Assembly (NCBI GenBank): GCA_015654925.1
Contig: JAATFX010000095.1
Coordinates: 1-53,660, forward strand
Source: Enterobacterales bacterium
GTDB lineage: Bacteria > Pseudomonadota > Gammaproteobacteria > Enterobacterales > Enterobacteriaceae
Length of the DNA stretch: 53,660 bases
Reading direction: 5' to 3'
The notes under the pieces were generated by a model, which saw only the letters and a list, made by a program, of their open reading frames with translations, made no database searches and was not told the origin of the DNA. Made by a program: the position numbers and the translations under genes. Below, piece by piece: positions 17,831 to 25,782 of the stretch; positions within the stretch are counted from its first letter, which is position 1, and each line of letters begins with the position of its first letter.

Positions 17831-18310
17831 TCAGCGCGGCGAAACGGTGACCCTGCCGCCGCCGGAGGCAATGGCTACCCGCTGGCCGACGTGGAATTGG
17901 CTGGTACCCAGCGCCTGCGCGACGATAATCGTGCTGCCGTCGTCCCGGCGGATCTCCAGCTCCACTCCGGGGCTGCGATTGGCTGCGCTTTGAATACCCT
18001 GGCCGGCCGCTGCGCCGCCCACGGCGCCCGCGGCGGTTGCCAGGCTGCGGCCGGAACCGCCGCCCACGGTATTACCCAAAAATCCCCCGAGCACCGTACC
18101 GCCGAGGGTGCCGGCGACGTTTTCACCGGTACCGCCCTGAATCGTTATGGGGCGCACGGAAATCAGCGTGCCGTAGGTTACGGTATGCACCTGCCGGGCC
18201 TGGGCCGCGGTAAACGTATCGCCGGATGAGGTTCGGTTATTCGCGCAGCCGCTTAATAGCGCCATTGCCATGGCAATGACAATGACAATGACAATAGTTA
18301 TTCTGATCAT
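17831..18310 (-). CDS. SlyB/PcpY-like glycine-zipper outer-membrane lipoprotein
   Basis: A 159-aa lipoprotein. Signal peptide with lipobox LLSGC, then a 17-kDa-antigen type glycine zipper (GENVAGTLGGTVLGGFLGNT and GAVGGAAAGQGI) that spans the outer membrane, then a C-terminal beta domain ELEIRRDDGSTIIVAQ...FHVGQRV. E. coli SlyB has this layout and is PhoP-regulated. ATG 18310 is chosen over the preceding GTG because AGGAG lies 6 nt upstream. The signal peptide is encoded by tandem ATTGTC hexamers (Ile-Val repeats), an unusual slippage-prone tract. Confidence 0.88.
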   Translation of the reverse strand: MIRITIVIVIVIAMAMALLSGCANNRTSSGDTFTAAQARQVHTVTYGTLISVRPITIQGGTGENVAGTLGGTVLGGFLGNTVGGGSGRSLATAAGAVGGAAAGQGIQSAANRSPGVELEIRRDDGSTIIVAQALGTSQFHVGQRVAIASGGGRVTVSPR

Positions 18311-18705
18311 CACGGGCTCCTGTTATTTATGGTGTTGTCATCATCCGGCCATGTGATAGCGCTGGCCTGGCACAGTTAATCGCAAACGGTATACCCCGGT
18401 GTATATTTACATTAGATATTATTATTAATTAGGCAATATCATTTTAAGATAATAACTTCCCGCGGTTTCAATAACTTTAATTAATGTTTTGGCCGATCTT
18501 GATCAAATTAATTACGTCTGACCCAAAAAATTGCTTATTACGGTAGCGGGCGATATTGGTCATAATAAACTGGCAATATGCTACAAACCAATATCATTAC
18601 TTTTGACAAAAAAATCAAGTGCCGAAAGATATAATAATTAAATTATCATTCTCACTCATTTGCTGCCGCGCTGCGACGATCGTTCTTGCCGGCCGTGGGA
18701 TGATA
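18311..18705. other. Intergenic region between slyB-like and tetR genes
   Basis: About 400 bp, AT-rich. TTGACA at 18604-18609 and TATAAT at 18630-18635 are separated by 20-21 bp, a poor promoter spacing. AATTATCATTCTCA at 18641-18654 resembles one half of a Fur box but matches the full 19-mer poorly. The divergent slyB-like promoter must also lie here. Confidence 0.35.
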
Positions 18706-18729
18706 ATTTAGAATCGATCGTTATGAAAA
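18706..18729. promoter_or_regulatory. Degenerate operator overlapping the tetR start codon
   Basis: ATTTAGAA-N8-TATGAAAA matches 12 of 16 arm positions of the two near-perfect palindromes upstream of the SDR gene (ATTTCRTA-N8-TAYGAAAT). It overlaps the start codon of the TetR gene at 18723, as expected for autoregulation. Confidence 0.45.
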
Positions 18730-19340
18730 CACCAAAATCCACGAGCGCCAAGCCACGCGGCCGGCCCCGCTCCTTCGACCGTGACGCCGTATTGGACCGC
18801 GCCATGCGGTTATTTTGGCTGCGCGGATACGAAACCACATCCATGGCGGAACTGCTTAAGGTCATGAACGTCACCACTCCCAGCGTGTATAGCGCCTTTG
18901 GTGATAAAGAGCATTTGTTCCTGGAGGCGATTGAGCGTTATAAGTCCGGTCCCGCCGGCTATCAGGCCGAGGCGTTTAAGGAAAAGACCGCCAGGGGAGC
19001 GGTGGAACGCCTGCTGCGGGAGGCGGCGTGCGCCATGGCTGATACGACTACGCCTCCTGGCTGCATGCTGGCCCTGTCGGCAATAAATTGCTCCGCCGGG
19101 TCGGAGCCCGTCCAACGGGTCGTCATCGCGGCCCGTCAGGAAACGGAGCGCGCGCTGCGCCGGCGAATCGAGCGGGGCATCAACGAAGGGGATGTGCCCG
19201 CCGGCACCGATGCCGCTGCGTTGGCCAGCTTTTTCACCACGTTCCTCTACGGCATGTCGATAAAAGCGCAGGAGGGGGTAACGCTGGCCGAGGCGCAGGC
19301 CATAGCGGCCAGCGCCCTGCGGGCATGGCCGGATAGCTAA
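18723..19340 (+). CDS. TetR/AcrR-family transcriptional regulator
   Basis: A 205-aa repressor-type protein. N-terminal arm PRGRPRSFDRDAVLDRAMRL leads into the helix-turn-helix about 39-62 (TTSMAELLKVMNVTTPSVYS, then AFGDKEHLF). The C-terminal ligand domain contains PPGCMLALSAINC and FFTTFLYGMSIKAQEGVT, like TetR regulators paired with oxidoreductase genes. ATG 18723 is preferred over an upstream in-frame TTG at 18660 since the HTH arm begins right after it. The gene converges on the SDR gene, and their stop codons overlap by 4 bp. Shared palindromes make the SDR gene its probable target. Confidence 0.92.
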   Translation: MKTPKSTSAKPRGRPRSFDRDAVLDRAMRLFWLRGYETTSMAELLKVMNVTTPSVYSAFGDKEHLFLEAIERYKSGPAGYQAEAFKEKTARGAVERLLREAACAMADTTTPPGCMLALSAINCSAGSEPVQRVVIAARQETERALRRRIERGINEGDVPAGTDAAALASFFTTFLYGMSIKAQEGVTLAEAQAIAASALRAWPDS

Positions 19341-20086
19341 ATCTGCGCTTCTCCGCCGTCCACAAACAATTCGGCGCCGTTGACAAAACTGGCCGCATCT
19401 GACGCCAGGAAGACCGCCGCCTTGCCTATTTCATCAGGGTTGCCTACCCGGCCGAGGGGGATTTTTGCCGCAAAGCCATCCAGTAAGGCCTGTTGTTGGT
19501 CTGGCGCCGCCAATCCGACTAAACCGGGCGTTTTCACCGGCCCTGGGCTTAATACGTTTACCCGGATATCCCGCCCCTCAAGGTCCTGAATCCAGCTGCG
19601 GGCAAAATTGCGCACCGCGGCCTTGGTGGCGCTATAAACGCTGAAGTGTTTACCGCCGACGGCCGAGGTGGTTGAACCGGTAATAATCACGGAAGATCCC
19701 TTCGACAATAGCGGCAGCGCTTTTTGCACGGTAAATAGCACGCCTTTGACATTGGTATCGAAGGTGCGATCGAAATGTTCTTCGGTAATGGCGCCAAGCG
19801 CGGCCAACTCTCCGCCGCCGGCGTTGGCGACCACGATATCCAAATGGCCTTTTTGGGCTTTTATAGCGGCAAACAGCGTATCCAGGGCGCTAAGTTTGGA
19901 TACATCCGCCTGGATGCCCGACGCCTGGCCGCCGAGCTCGGCCAAGGCTTCGTCCAGCTGCTTTTGCCGGCGCGCGGTGATAAACACAAAGGCCCCTTCG
20001 TTAATAAACTGCCTGGCGATGCCTAAGCCGATGCCGGTACTGCCGCCCGTGACCAATGCGATTTTATCTTGTAGAGCTTTACTCAT
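19337..20086 (-). CDS. Short-chain dehydrogenase/reductase (SDR)
   Basis: A 249-aa classical SDR using NAD(P)H. Cofactor motif GGSTGIG at 14-20, NAG at 88-90, catalytic Ser138, Tyr151 and Lys155 (YSATK), and the C-terminal FVNGAELFVDGG tail. The Arg-Arg after beta-2 (TARRQKQ) suggests NADP preference. Such TetR-linked SDRs often respond to small ketones, aldehydes or electrophiles. Its upstream region holds two 24-bp palindromes matched by a degenerate one at the tetR start. Ribosome site AGGTGAAATT precedes the ATG. Substrate not deducible. Confidence 0.93.
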   Translation of the reverse strand: MSKALQDKIALVTGGSTGIGLGIARQFINEGAFVFITARRQKQLDEALAELGGQASGIQADVSKLSALDTLFAAIKAQKGHLDIVVANAGGGELAALGAITEEHFDRTFDTNVKGVLFTVQKALPLLSKGSSVIITGSTTSAVGGKHFSVYSATKAAVRNFARSWIQDLEGRDIRVNVLSPGPVKTPGLVGLAAPDQQQALLDGFAAKIPLGRVGNPDEIGKAAVFLASDAASFVNGAELFVDGGEAQI

Positions 20087-20152
20087 AATTTCACCTTATG
20101 TCTTTAACGAGGCTAAATGCCGGATTTTTGCGTCTCGATTGAGAATAAATAA

Positions 20153-20176
20153 ATTTCGTAATTAACGTTACGAAAT
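20153..20176. promoter_or_regulatory. Operator 1 upstream of the SDR gene
   Basis: Perfect palindrome ATTTCGTA-N8-TACGAAAT, extending to 10-bp arms when counted as AATTTCGTAA/TTACGAAATT with a 6-bp centre. It lies 67-90 bp upstream of the SDR start, overlapping the expected promoter. Probable target of the neighbouring TetR regulator. Confidence 0.7.
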
Positions 20177-20204
20177 TAACGAGAGCGACGCTGGGCGTCA
20201 AGAT

Positions 20205-20228
20205 ATTTCATACTAATCGTTATGAAAT
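20205..20228. promoter_or_regulatory. Operator 2 upstream of the SDR gene
   Basis: Perfect palindrome ATTTCATA-N8-TATGAAAT with the same architecture as operator 1; the two centres are 52 bp apart, about five helical turns. Same-face binding of two repressor dimers is plausible. Confidence 0.65.
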
Positions 20229-20308
20229 TATGCGAAGGAAGGCCGGCGATGGGAAACTATGCTATTGACCCGACCGCAGACCAGCGCCTGGTGGTCAGGT
20301 CGGGGATA

Positions 20309-20893
20309 TCAGCTTTTAATCTCTTTGGTCACCCAACCTGCAATTTGCTGATAGGGCACAAACATGGTTTGATTACGCTTTGGATGCGTGGCGGTAAATA
20401 CGCCGACAATGGCTCCATCATGGCCATACACCGGACCGCCGCTCATGCCCGGAACGCCGCCCGCATCGCTGAGCCCTACCAGGCAACTGGTACCCGGTTT
20501 ATCCCACCAGCCAAATTCCTTTAACACCCCGGTGGAGGATGTCGGCATGGCGGTATACGCGTTGTAGCCATACAGGCTGAGTTTATCCCCTTTGTCCGCG
20601 GTCTCCAGTTTAGGGAGCTTACGGCCGGTATTGTCGTGATAAATAATGGCGACATCACACAGCGGGTTGTAGGCCTTGACCCGCACCATCATCATTTTCG
20701 CCACATGTCCGGCGGTAAGGCTATATTTTGCGGTGAGAGGGAAACTCGATCCGATCGCACCGGCCAGCACGGGAATGCCGACAAAATGGAAATCCGCTTT
20801 CGATTCTGCCGTTTGATCAACTTTGTAATGGCCGACACCGGTACAAGCAGATAAAAACAAAGGGAGTAAAGTAAACAAAAAGTTAATTTTCAT
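20309..20893 (-). CDS. Trypsin-like serine protease lipoprotein
   Basis: A 194-aa lipoprotein with lipobox LSAC (Cys17) and a compact chymotrypsin-fold protease. His63 in SLTAGHVA, Asp80 in PLCDVAIIY, and Ser151 in PGMSGGPVYG form the expected triad in order. It lacks a PDZ domain and is much shorter than DegP/DegS, so it resembles a stand-alone protease domain anchored to a periplasmic membrane face. ATG 20893 places a normal signal peptide at the start; an in-frame upstream start at 20917 would add eight residues. Monocistronic. Substrate unknown. Confidence 0.8.
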   Translation of the reverse strand: MKINFLFTLLPLFLSACTGVGHYKVDQTAESKADFHFVGIPVLAGAIGSSFPLTAKYSLTAGHVAKMMMVRVKAYNPLCDVAIIYHDNTGRKLPKLETADKGDKLSLYGYNAYTAMPTSSTGVLKEFGWWDKPGTSCLVGLSDAGGVPGMSGGPVYGHDGAIVGVFTATHPKRNQTMFVPYQQIAGWVTKEIKS

Positions 20894-21809
20894 TGTTGCC
20901 GCTTTATCTAATGCCATACAAGAAATTGATCGGTTATTTGATCAAACCCGGCTAATACGTCATGCCAGTAAGGTTAACGGCCGATGATGAGATTTCTTTA
21001 GCAAAAGAAAATGATTTATTTTTGCCCGCGATAAAAAAGAGCTAACCGGAATGTTTAAGATTAATTGCTTAACTAAAATTATTAATTATATATCTTCACT
21101 TAACCTAAATTATTCATGCGGCAGATGGCTATTTTCTTTACTTTAAGTCTGTGAACGCTTGCTGCACTAAGCTTTAAACGCATTTTCCGGTGTCTGGGAT
21201 TAATCTATGCTATTGAAAATAAATAATTTATAAGATGAGATTTTACTCAGATGTTAACATTTAGCAATGAGTGAATAAATAAAGGAAACAACGGATGATG
21301 AATCCTGTTTTTCATCAACTGGCAACTTAAGTAAAATTAAATGGCGCCTATGGTATTTGACGGGGAAAATCGTATTAGCGCAAACGCTGTGGCGGGCATC
21401 TAATTTAGTGGGCAAAAGAACAATAATGTCATGCTTGTACAATTTTATAACAAATTATCAATAATAAAAAAACATTCCCGGCTGCTCCTACCGTTACGCT
21501 TCCTAGCCGGTTCGAACAGTGGACCTAAGGCGCCAAACCGCACATCGCCAGGGAAATTGATTTCTGATTAATAGAAAGGTGTTGATTGCCGATCCGACAG
21601 GTAATTTTTATTTTTAAATTTTCAATAAGAATATGCTATTCCATGAAAATCTACTGCCATGGGGTTTTATTGACAGCCTGTCGGTACGGTTATTTATTTT
21701 CCTAAATCGACTTTTATGGATAATCGCCGGTTATTCACCGGGAATAAGCCACCCTGATTCATAAGATGCCGTTTACATCGCGGGGAACCAGGCGGGTGTC
21801 AGCTGAAGA
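20894..21809. other. Long AT-rich intergenic region
   Basis: More than 900 bp without a supportable gene. Short open frames here (for example 21254-21442 minus, and a 43-codon plus-strand frame from about 21632) lack ribosome sites. The length and low GC suggest a decayed gene or foreign DNA; I see no recognisable remnant. Confidence 0.4.
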
Positions 21810-21839
21810 TTTTTTTATTTGTATATACAAATAAAAAAA
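21810..21839. promoter_or_regulatory. Perfect 30-bp palindrome containing TGTATATACA
   Basis: Seven T, ATTT, GTATATAC, AAAT and seven A form an uninterrupted 30-bp palindrome. Its core TTTGTATATACAAA fits the GntR/HutC-type operator TGTA-N2-TACA. It is about 300 bp upstream of the ABC transporter operon. The flanking T and A runs mean it could also act as a bidirectional terminator. Confidence 0.65.
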
Positions 21840-22009
21840 CTTGTTTTCCTATAGCTATGCTTTTTCGCACCGCCGCTGAAATCTGGCGATATGGCCTTTG
21901 TTTCCAGATATAACAGGGGGTGCCGCTTATCTTATCTCGCGACTGCTAGCCGGATAACAGTGCCGTCTCCGATTTTTTCAGGGCGCGCTTCCATCGCAAA
22001 AACTTATAT

Positions 22010-22019
22010 TGTATATACA
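22010..22019. promoter_or_regulatory. Second TGTATATACA operator-like site
   Basis: TTGTATATACAT repeats the core of the 30-bp palindrome exactly 190 bp downstream and about 120 bp before the ABC operon start. Two identical cores suggest a GntR-family repressor looping across the promoter. No GntR gene is nearby. Confidence 0.5.
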
Positions 22020-22137
22020 TGTCTTGACGTTAAAAATTGCTGCACTTATAGTCATATCGCAAGCTCATATCCTTAGCAATGTAAACGCGGTCGCTTTCCA
22101 TAACCGTATATTCTTAATGTGGATCGGGAATAAAATT

Positions 22138-23004
22138 GTGAAACCAAGCCAACAGCGAGCGTTATTAACTACGTTATTAACCACGGTATGCGGCGGCCTA
22201 TTGTTTGTAACCAATGCCTCGGCCGCGCCGGCAAAAGATCCCATTAAAGCGCCGGAGGAAATACAGGCTAAAGGCAAACTGACTTTTTGCTCCGATTTGG
22301 AAAACCCGCCGGCGGAAGGGATGGCCAGCGACGGCAAGACGCCGGTGGGCGCCGCGGTGGATATCATGAAAGCGCTGGGCGACGAGATGGGGGTGAAAAG
22401 CCAGATCGATAACTATCAGTTTTCCGGTATTTTCGCCGCGCTGGATACCGGTAAGTGCGATTTGATCATCGCCAGCCTCGGCAACACTCCCGAGCGCGCG
22501 CAGCGTTATTGGATGGTGGACTACTGGCGCGTCAATACCGCCCTGCTGGTGCCCAAAGGCAATCCCCTGCACCTGGCGAGTTATGAAGACCTTTCCGGGC
22601 GCAGCGTCGCCGCGCTGCTGGGTAGCCGCAACGCGGGCTTGATCAAGCAGATCAGCGATAAATTAGTCAGCGAAAATAAAAAACCCATCGAGCAGGTGCT
22701 ATTGGGCACCAATGTCGCGGCTTTCCAGAATCTGGGCCTGAAACGGGTCGACGCCTTCGCCAGCGATTCCCTGGTCATCAATTATTACCTGTCAAAAGGA
22801 CGCAGCCGGTTTGAATTGGTGGGAGTGCCCGTACCGCCGAAAACCTGGTCGATCGCGATTACCAAAGCCAACGTTGCGCTCAAAGATGCCGTACAGGCCT
22901 CCATCGATCGGATGAACAGCGACGGCCAAATGGCGGCGATTACCAAAAAATGGGGTATCGAAGACGGCGTGGGACTTTGCAGCTCTGCGCATTCTTGCGA
23001 GTAG
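22138..23004 (+). CDS. Polar amino-acid ABC transporter substrate-binding protein (family 3)
   Basis: A 288-aa periplasmic binding protein. The signal peptide follows a GTG start (VKPSQQRALLTTLLTTVCGG ... ASA-AP) with GGGA 8 nt upstream; an in-frame ATG at 22117 is the alternative. The mature protein has the family-3 fold: GKLTFCSDLENPPAEG, VGAAVDIMKALGDEMGV, FAALDTGKCDLIIASLGNTPERAQ, LSGRSVAALLGSRNAG, and DGQMAAITKKWGIEDG. It should deliver a polar or amino-acid-like ligand to the downstream permease/ATPase. First gene of a four-gene operon that ends with an opine-synthase-like gene. Confidence 0.92.
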   Translation: MKPSQQRALLTTLLTTVCGGLLFVTNASAAPAKDPIKAPEEIQAKGKLTFCSDLENPPAEGMASDGKTPVGAAVDIMKALGDEMGVKSQIDNYQFSGIFAALDTGKCDLIIASLGNTPERAQRYWMVDYWRVNTALLVPKGNPLHLASYEDLSGRSVAALLGSRNAGLIKQISDKLVSENKKPIEQVLLGTNVAAFQNLGLKRVDAFASDSLVINYYLSKGRSRFELVGVPVPPKTWSIAITKANVALKDAVQASIDRMNSDGQMAAITKKWGIEDGVGLCSSAHSCE

Positions 23005-23040
23005 GACTGATGTCATACCCGAGGTTTGAAGGAGGCGGCG

Positions 23041-23838
23041 ATGCTATCTCATATACAGCTGCAGTTTGATACCGCGTTTTTCCTGGATTTTGTGTTCCAC
23101 CCGCAGGCGTCGCTGCTGCAAGGTTTGGCGCTCACCGTGGCCGCCGCCATCCTGTCGCAGCTTATCGGCACCGTCATCGGCGTTCTCCTGGCGGTGGCGG
23201 GCCTGAGCCGTTTCTGGGGCCTGCGGGCCGTCAATCAGATTTATATCTGGTTTTTCCGCGGGACGCCGGTGCTGGTGCAATTGGTGCTGATTTACTTCGG
23301 GTTGCCCTATCTGCTGGGTTTTGATTTGTTTCCGGCCGCGATGCCGCTGGGGCCGTTTGCCGTGGCGGGGGCGGTGGTGGCGGGCATCGCCACGTTCGGA
23401 CTGCACGAAGCGGCTTATATGAGCGAGATTACCCGCGCCGGCATCGCGTCCGTGGATCACGGCCAGAGCGAGGCGGCCAAAGCCCTGGGCATGACGCCCG
23501 GCCTGTCGATGCGCCGGATTATTTTGCCGCAGACCGTCAGGGTCATCGTTCCGGCCTTGGGCAATCAATTTAACAACATGCTTAAGACAACGGCGCTGCT
23601 CAGCATCATCGGCGTTTCGGAAATGTTTCGCGTCGCCGAGCAAATCCAGGCCGCGACGTTCCTGACATTTGAGGTTTATCTCGGCGTTTCGGTCTACTAC
23701 CTGTTGCTGACCGGTACCTGGACGGCGATCCAAATGTCCCTTGAAGCCTGGCTGGCCCGGCGCTCGCAGCTGAAAAAAGCGAAGCGCGCCGCGGTGTTAA
23801 CCCGCGATCACATGTCGGTGTCCAATGAAAACCTTTAA
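23041..23838 (+). CDS. Polar amino-acid ABC transporter permease
   Basis: A 265-aa inner-membrane permease of the HisM/GlnP family with five to six helices. The EAA loop contains [20 protein letters not shown] followed by [12 protein letters not shown], the ATPase-coupling element, and the N-terminal part has [17 protein letters not shown] 23041 is chosen because GGAGG lies 6 nt upstream; the frame itself is open from a TTG 15 bp earlier. It is the only permease in the operon, so it would act as a homodimer. It overlaps the ATPase gene by 14 bp, implying coupling. Confidence 0.93.
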   Translation: MLSHIQLQFDTAFFLDFVFHPQASLLQGLALTVAAAILSQLIGTVIGVLLAVAGLSRFWGLRAVNQIYIWFFRGTPVLVQLVLIYFGLPYLLGFDLFPAAMPLGPFAVAGAVVAGIATFGLHEAAYMSEITRAGIASVDHGQSEAAKALGMTPGLSMRRIILPQTVRVIVPALGNQFNNMLKTTALLSIIGVSEMFRVAEQIQAATFLTFEVYLGVSVYYLLLTGTWTAIQMSLEAWLARRSQLKKAKRAAVLTRDHMSVSNENL

Positions 23839-24628
23839 TACTTCCGCGGCGCAAAATCCGCGTCCCGCGGTGGAATGCGCGGATATCGTCAAGTCATACG
23901 GCGATTCCATCGTACTGCGCAATGTTTCCCTGACGGTGCGGCCCGGCGAGGCGCTAGTGGTTGTCGGGCCATCCGGCTCGGGAAAAACCACGCTTATCCG
24001 CTGCATTAACCATCTGGAGAAGATCCAGTCCGGCAAGATCCTGGTGGACGGGCAATTAATCGGCTATCGCCTCAAGGGCGATCGGTTCGTCGAAGATAGC
24101 GAAAAAAACATTGCCCGGCAGCGCAGGAATATCGGCATGGTTTTCCAACGCTTCAATCTGTTCGGCCATCTGTCCGTGCTGCAAAACGTCATGGAAGCGC
24201 CGGTACAAGTGCTGCGCATCGATAAAAACAGCGCCCGCCGGCAAGCGCTGCAACTGCTGGAACGGGTTGGCTTATCCGACAAAGTGGATCACTACCCGGC
24301 GCAATTGTCCGGCGGACAGCAGCAGCGCGTGGCCATTGCCCGCGCCTTGGCGATGAACCCCACCGTGATGTTATTCGACGAGCCGACCAGCGCGCTGGAC
24401 CCGGAAATGGTGGGGGAGGTGCTGACGGTCATGCGGGATCTGGCCCTGCAGGGCATGACGATGATCGTGGTGACCCATGAGATGGAGTTCGCCCGGCAGG
24501 TCGCGGATCGGGTGGTGGTTATGGATCGGGGCGAAATCATTGAACAAGGAGCGCCGTCGGAGATTTTCGGCGCGCCCCGCCATCCCAGGACCCAGACCTT
24601 TTTGTCGAAGGTTTTGCATAAGGTTTAA
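23825..24628 (+). CDS. Polar amino-acid ABC transporter ATP-binding protein
   Basis: A 267-aa GlnQ/HisP-like ATPase that powers uptake. Walker [10 protein letters not shown] at 48-56, Q-loop VFQRFN, signature [15 protein letters not shown], Walker [13 protein letters not shown] and switch VVTHEME. The insertion between beta strands ([16 protein letters not shown]) is shared in position with the second ABC ATPase of this window (44366-45142), so the two systems are related. It overlaps the permease gene start-to-end. Confidence 0.95.
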   Translation: MKTFNTSAAQNPRPAVECADIVKSYGDSIVLRNVSLTVRPGEALVVVGPSGSGKTTLIRCINHLEKIQSGKILVDGQLIGYRLKGDRFVEDSEKNIARQRRNIGMVFQRFNLFGHLSVLQNVMEAPVQVLRIDKNSARRQALQLLERVGLSDKVDHYPAQLSGGQQQRVAIARALAMNPTVMLFDEPTSALDPEMVGEVLTVMRDLALQGMTMIVVTHEMEFARQVADRVVVMDRGEIIEQGAPSEIFGAPRHPRTQTFLSKVLHKV

Positions 24629-24692
24629 CGGTTTATTCAGCCGGTAGTCGACGGCATCACTCGAAGTAATATTAACACTGGAGTAATTTTAG

Positions 24693-25652
24693 ATGGGACG
24701 TTTAATTGATATCAGTTGGCCGGCTCTTGGCGTTACGGTGGTCGCCGAGCTGAATGACGAGCGCAACCCTGAGCTGTGCGAAGAATTCTGGCAGCATCTG
24801 CCGTTCAAGGTATTGCAAGCCCACCCGGTGGTTTCCGGCGCATCGATGTATGCCTGGACCCCGGTGGTCAGCAGCGCGCCGGTACATCATCGCGAACTGA
24901 TCACCGATTGCCCGGTGGGGCGCCTGCGCTATTCTCAATCCACCGGCAACAAAATGTCGGTACAATATGGCGTTGGACTTGAGCCGCTGGCCCAGCCGGT
25001 ATTGGGCCAGGTATTGCCGGAATATTGCGCTTTATTACCCGATGTGGGCAAAGCGGTATGGAATAATCTGTTTTGGCAAAAGGATCAGATATTTGTTGAA
25101 GTGTCGCCCCATGACAAAAACGCCCATCCCGGCGTACCGGTCAAAGCCGCCGGCATTTCGCCGGTTGCCAAGATTTTCCTTGATGAAGCCGAACGCATTC
25201 AACTGGTGGAGCCGGAGGATCTGAAAGACATCCGTTTGGGCCGGGTGGAGTCCACCGGGACTTATGGGCAATACTATACCGCATGGGATTTTGCCAACGG
25301 CATGGTGCGTGACTATATAATGTACACGATCTATCCGCTGCTCAAGCTGTCCAATACGCTGTCGGTGAAGGACTTCAGCGCCACCCTTAATGAATTCGAC
25401 GTGCCTTATTCAAGCTACCTGGGCATCAGCGGCATGTATCAGTTGGAAGCGTTCGCGGGCCTGCTGCGCGACGCGGTGGCGCAGGCGGAAACCAAAGCGG
25501 AAATCCAGGAACTCCTGGTGGCCTTTTTGAAATACGGCAACCGCCTTTGCGCATGGTCTTATCACTACTTTCCCTGGTACCTGGGCATGTTCTACAACCG
25601 GCAACTGGGCGGCCAGGAGTTTCCGGGACGCTGGAATCCCGACAAGGTATAA
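24693..25652 (+). CDS. Cucumopine-synthase-like protein (cyclophilin-like N-domain, helical C-domain)
   Basis: A 319-aa cytoplasmic protein without signal peptide. The N-terminal half (MGRLIDISWPALGVTVVAEL, NPELCEEFWQHLPF, SGASMYAWTP, VGRLRYSQSTGNKMSVQYG) resembles the cyclophilin-like DUF3830 fold. The C-terminal half (about 200-319; TGTYGQYYTAWDFANGMVRD, LCAWSYHYFPWYLGM) resembles the helical domain of cucumopine synthase. Known cucumopine synthases join L-histidine and 2-oxoglutarate into an imidazole opine. The assignment is from recalled family features, not a search. It follows the ABC genes by 64 bp with its own GGAG ribosome site and precedes a strong terminator, so it is the last gene of the operon. 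A catabolic or isomerase role is also possible. Confidence 0.55.
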   Translation: MGRLIDISWPALGVTVVAELNDERNPELCEEFWQHLPFKVLQAHPVVSGASMYAWTPVVSSAPVHHRELITDCPVGRLRYSQSTGNKMSVQYGVGLEPLAQPVLGQVLPEYCALLPDVGKAVWNNLFWQKDQIFVEVSPHDKNAHPGVPVKAAGISPVAKIFLDEAERIQLVEPEDLKDIRLGRVESTGTYGQYYTAWDFANGMVRDYIMYTIYPLLKLSNTLSVKDFSATLNEFDVPYSSYLGISGMYQLEAFAGLLRDAVAQAETKAEIQELLVAFLKYGNRLCAWSYHYFPWYLGMFYNRQLGGQEFPGRWNPDKV

Positions 25653-25684
25653 GATACCGCGAACGTTTTCCCGGTCAAACCATC

Positions 25685-25715
25685 CCCACCGCCGATTCCT
25701 GGCGGTGGTTTTTTT
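25685..25715 (+). terminator. Rho-independent terminator of the ABC/opine-like operon
   Basis: Stem CCACCGCC/GGCGGTGG (8 bp) with a 7-nt loop followed by seven T, 33 bp after the stop of the cucumopine-synthase-like gene. Strong canonical terminator. Confidence 0.93.
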
Positions 25716-25782
25716 AATGGCCGTTTGGACGGCGTTTGGCCAGACCCCGCTATGGTGTTCTTTTCACGTAATGGATGAGCCG

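Noticed and set aside
18641..18654. Fur-box-like AATTATCATTCTCA
   Set aside because: About 11 of 19 positions fit the full Fur consensus; too weak, and neither neighbour is an iron gene.
21254..21442. 62-codon minus-strand ORF in the AT-rich spacer
   Set aside because: No ribosome site and no conserved pattern.
21500..21530. GGTTCGAAC resembling a tRNA T-loop
   Set aside because: No acceptor or anticodon arms can be folded around it.
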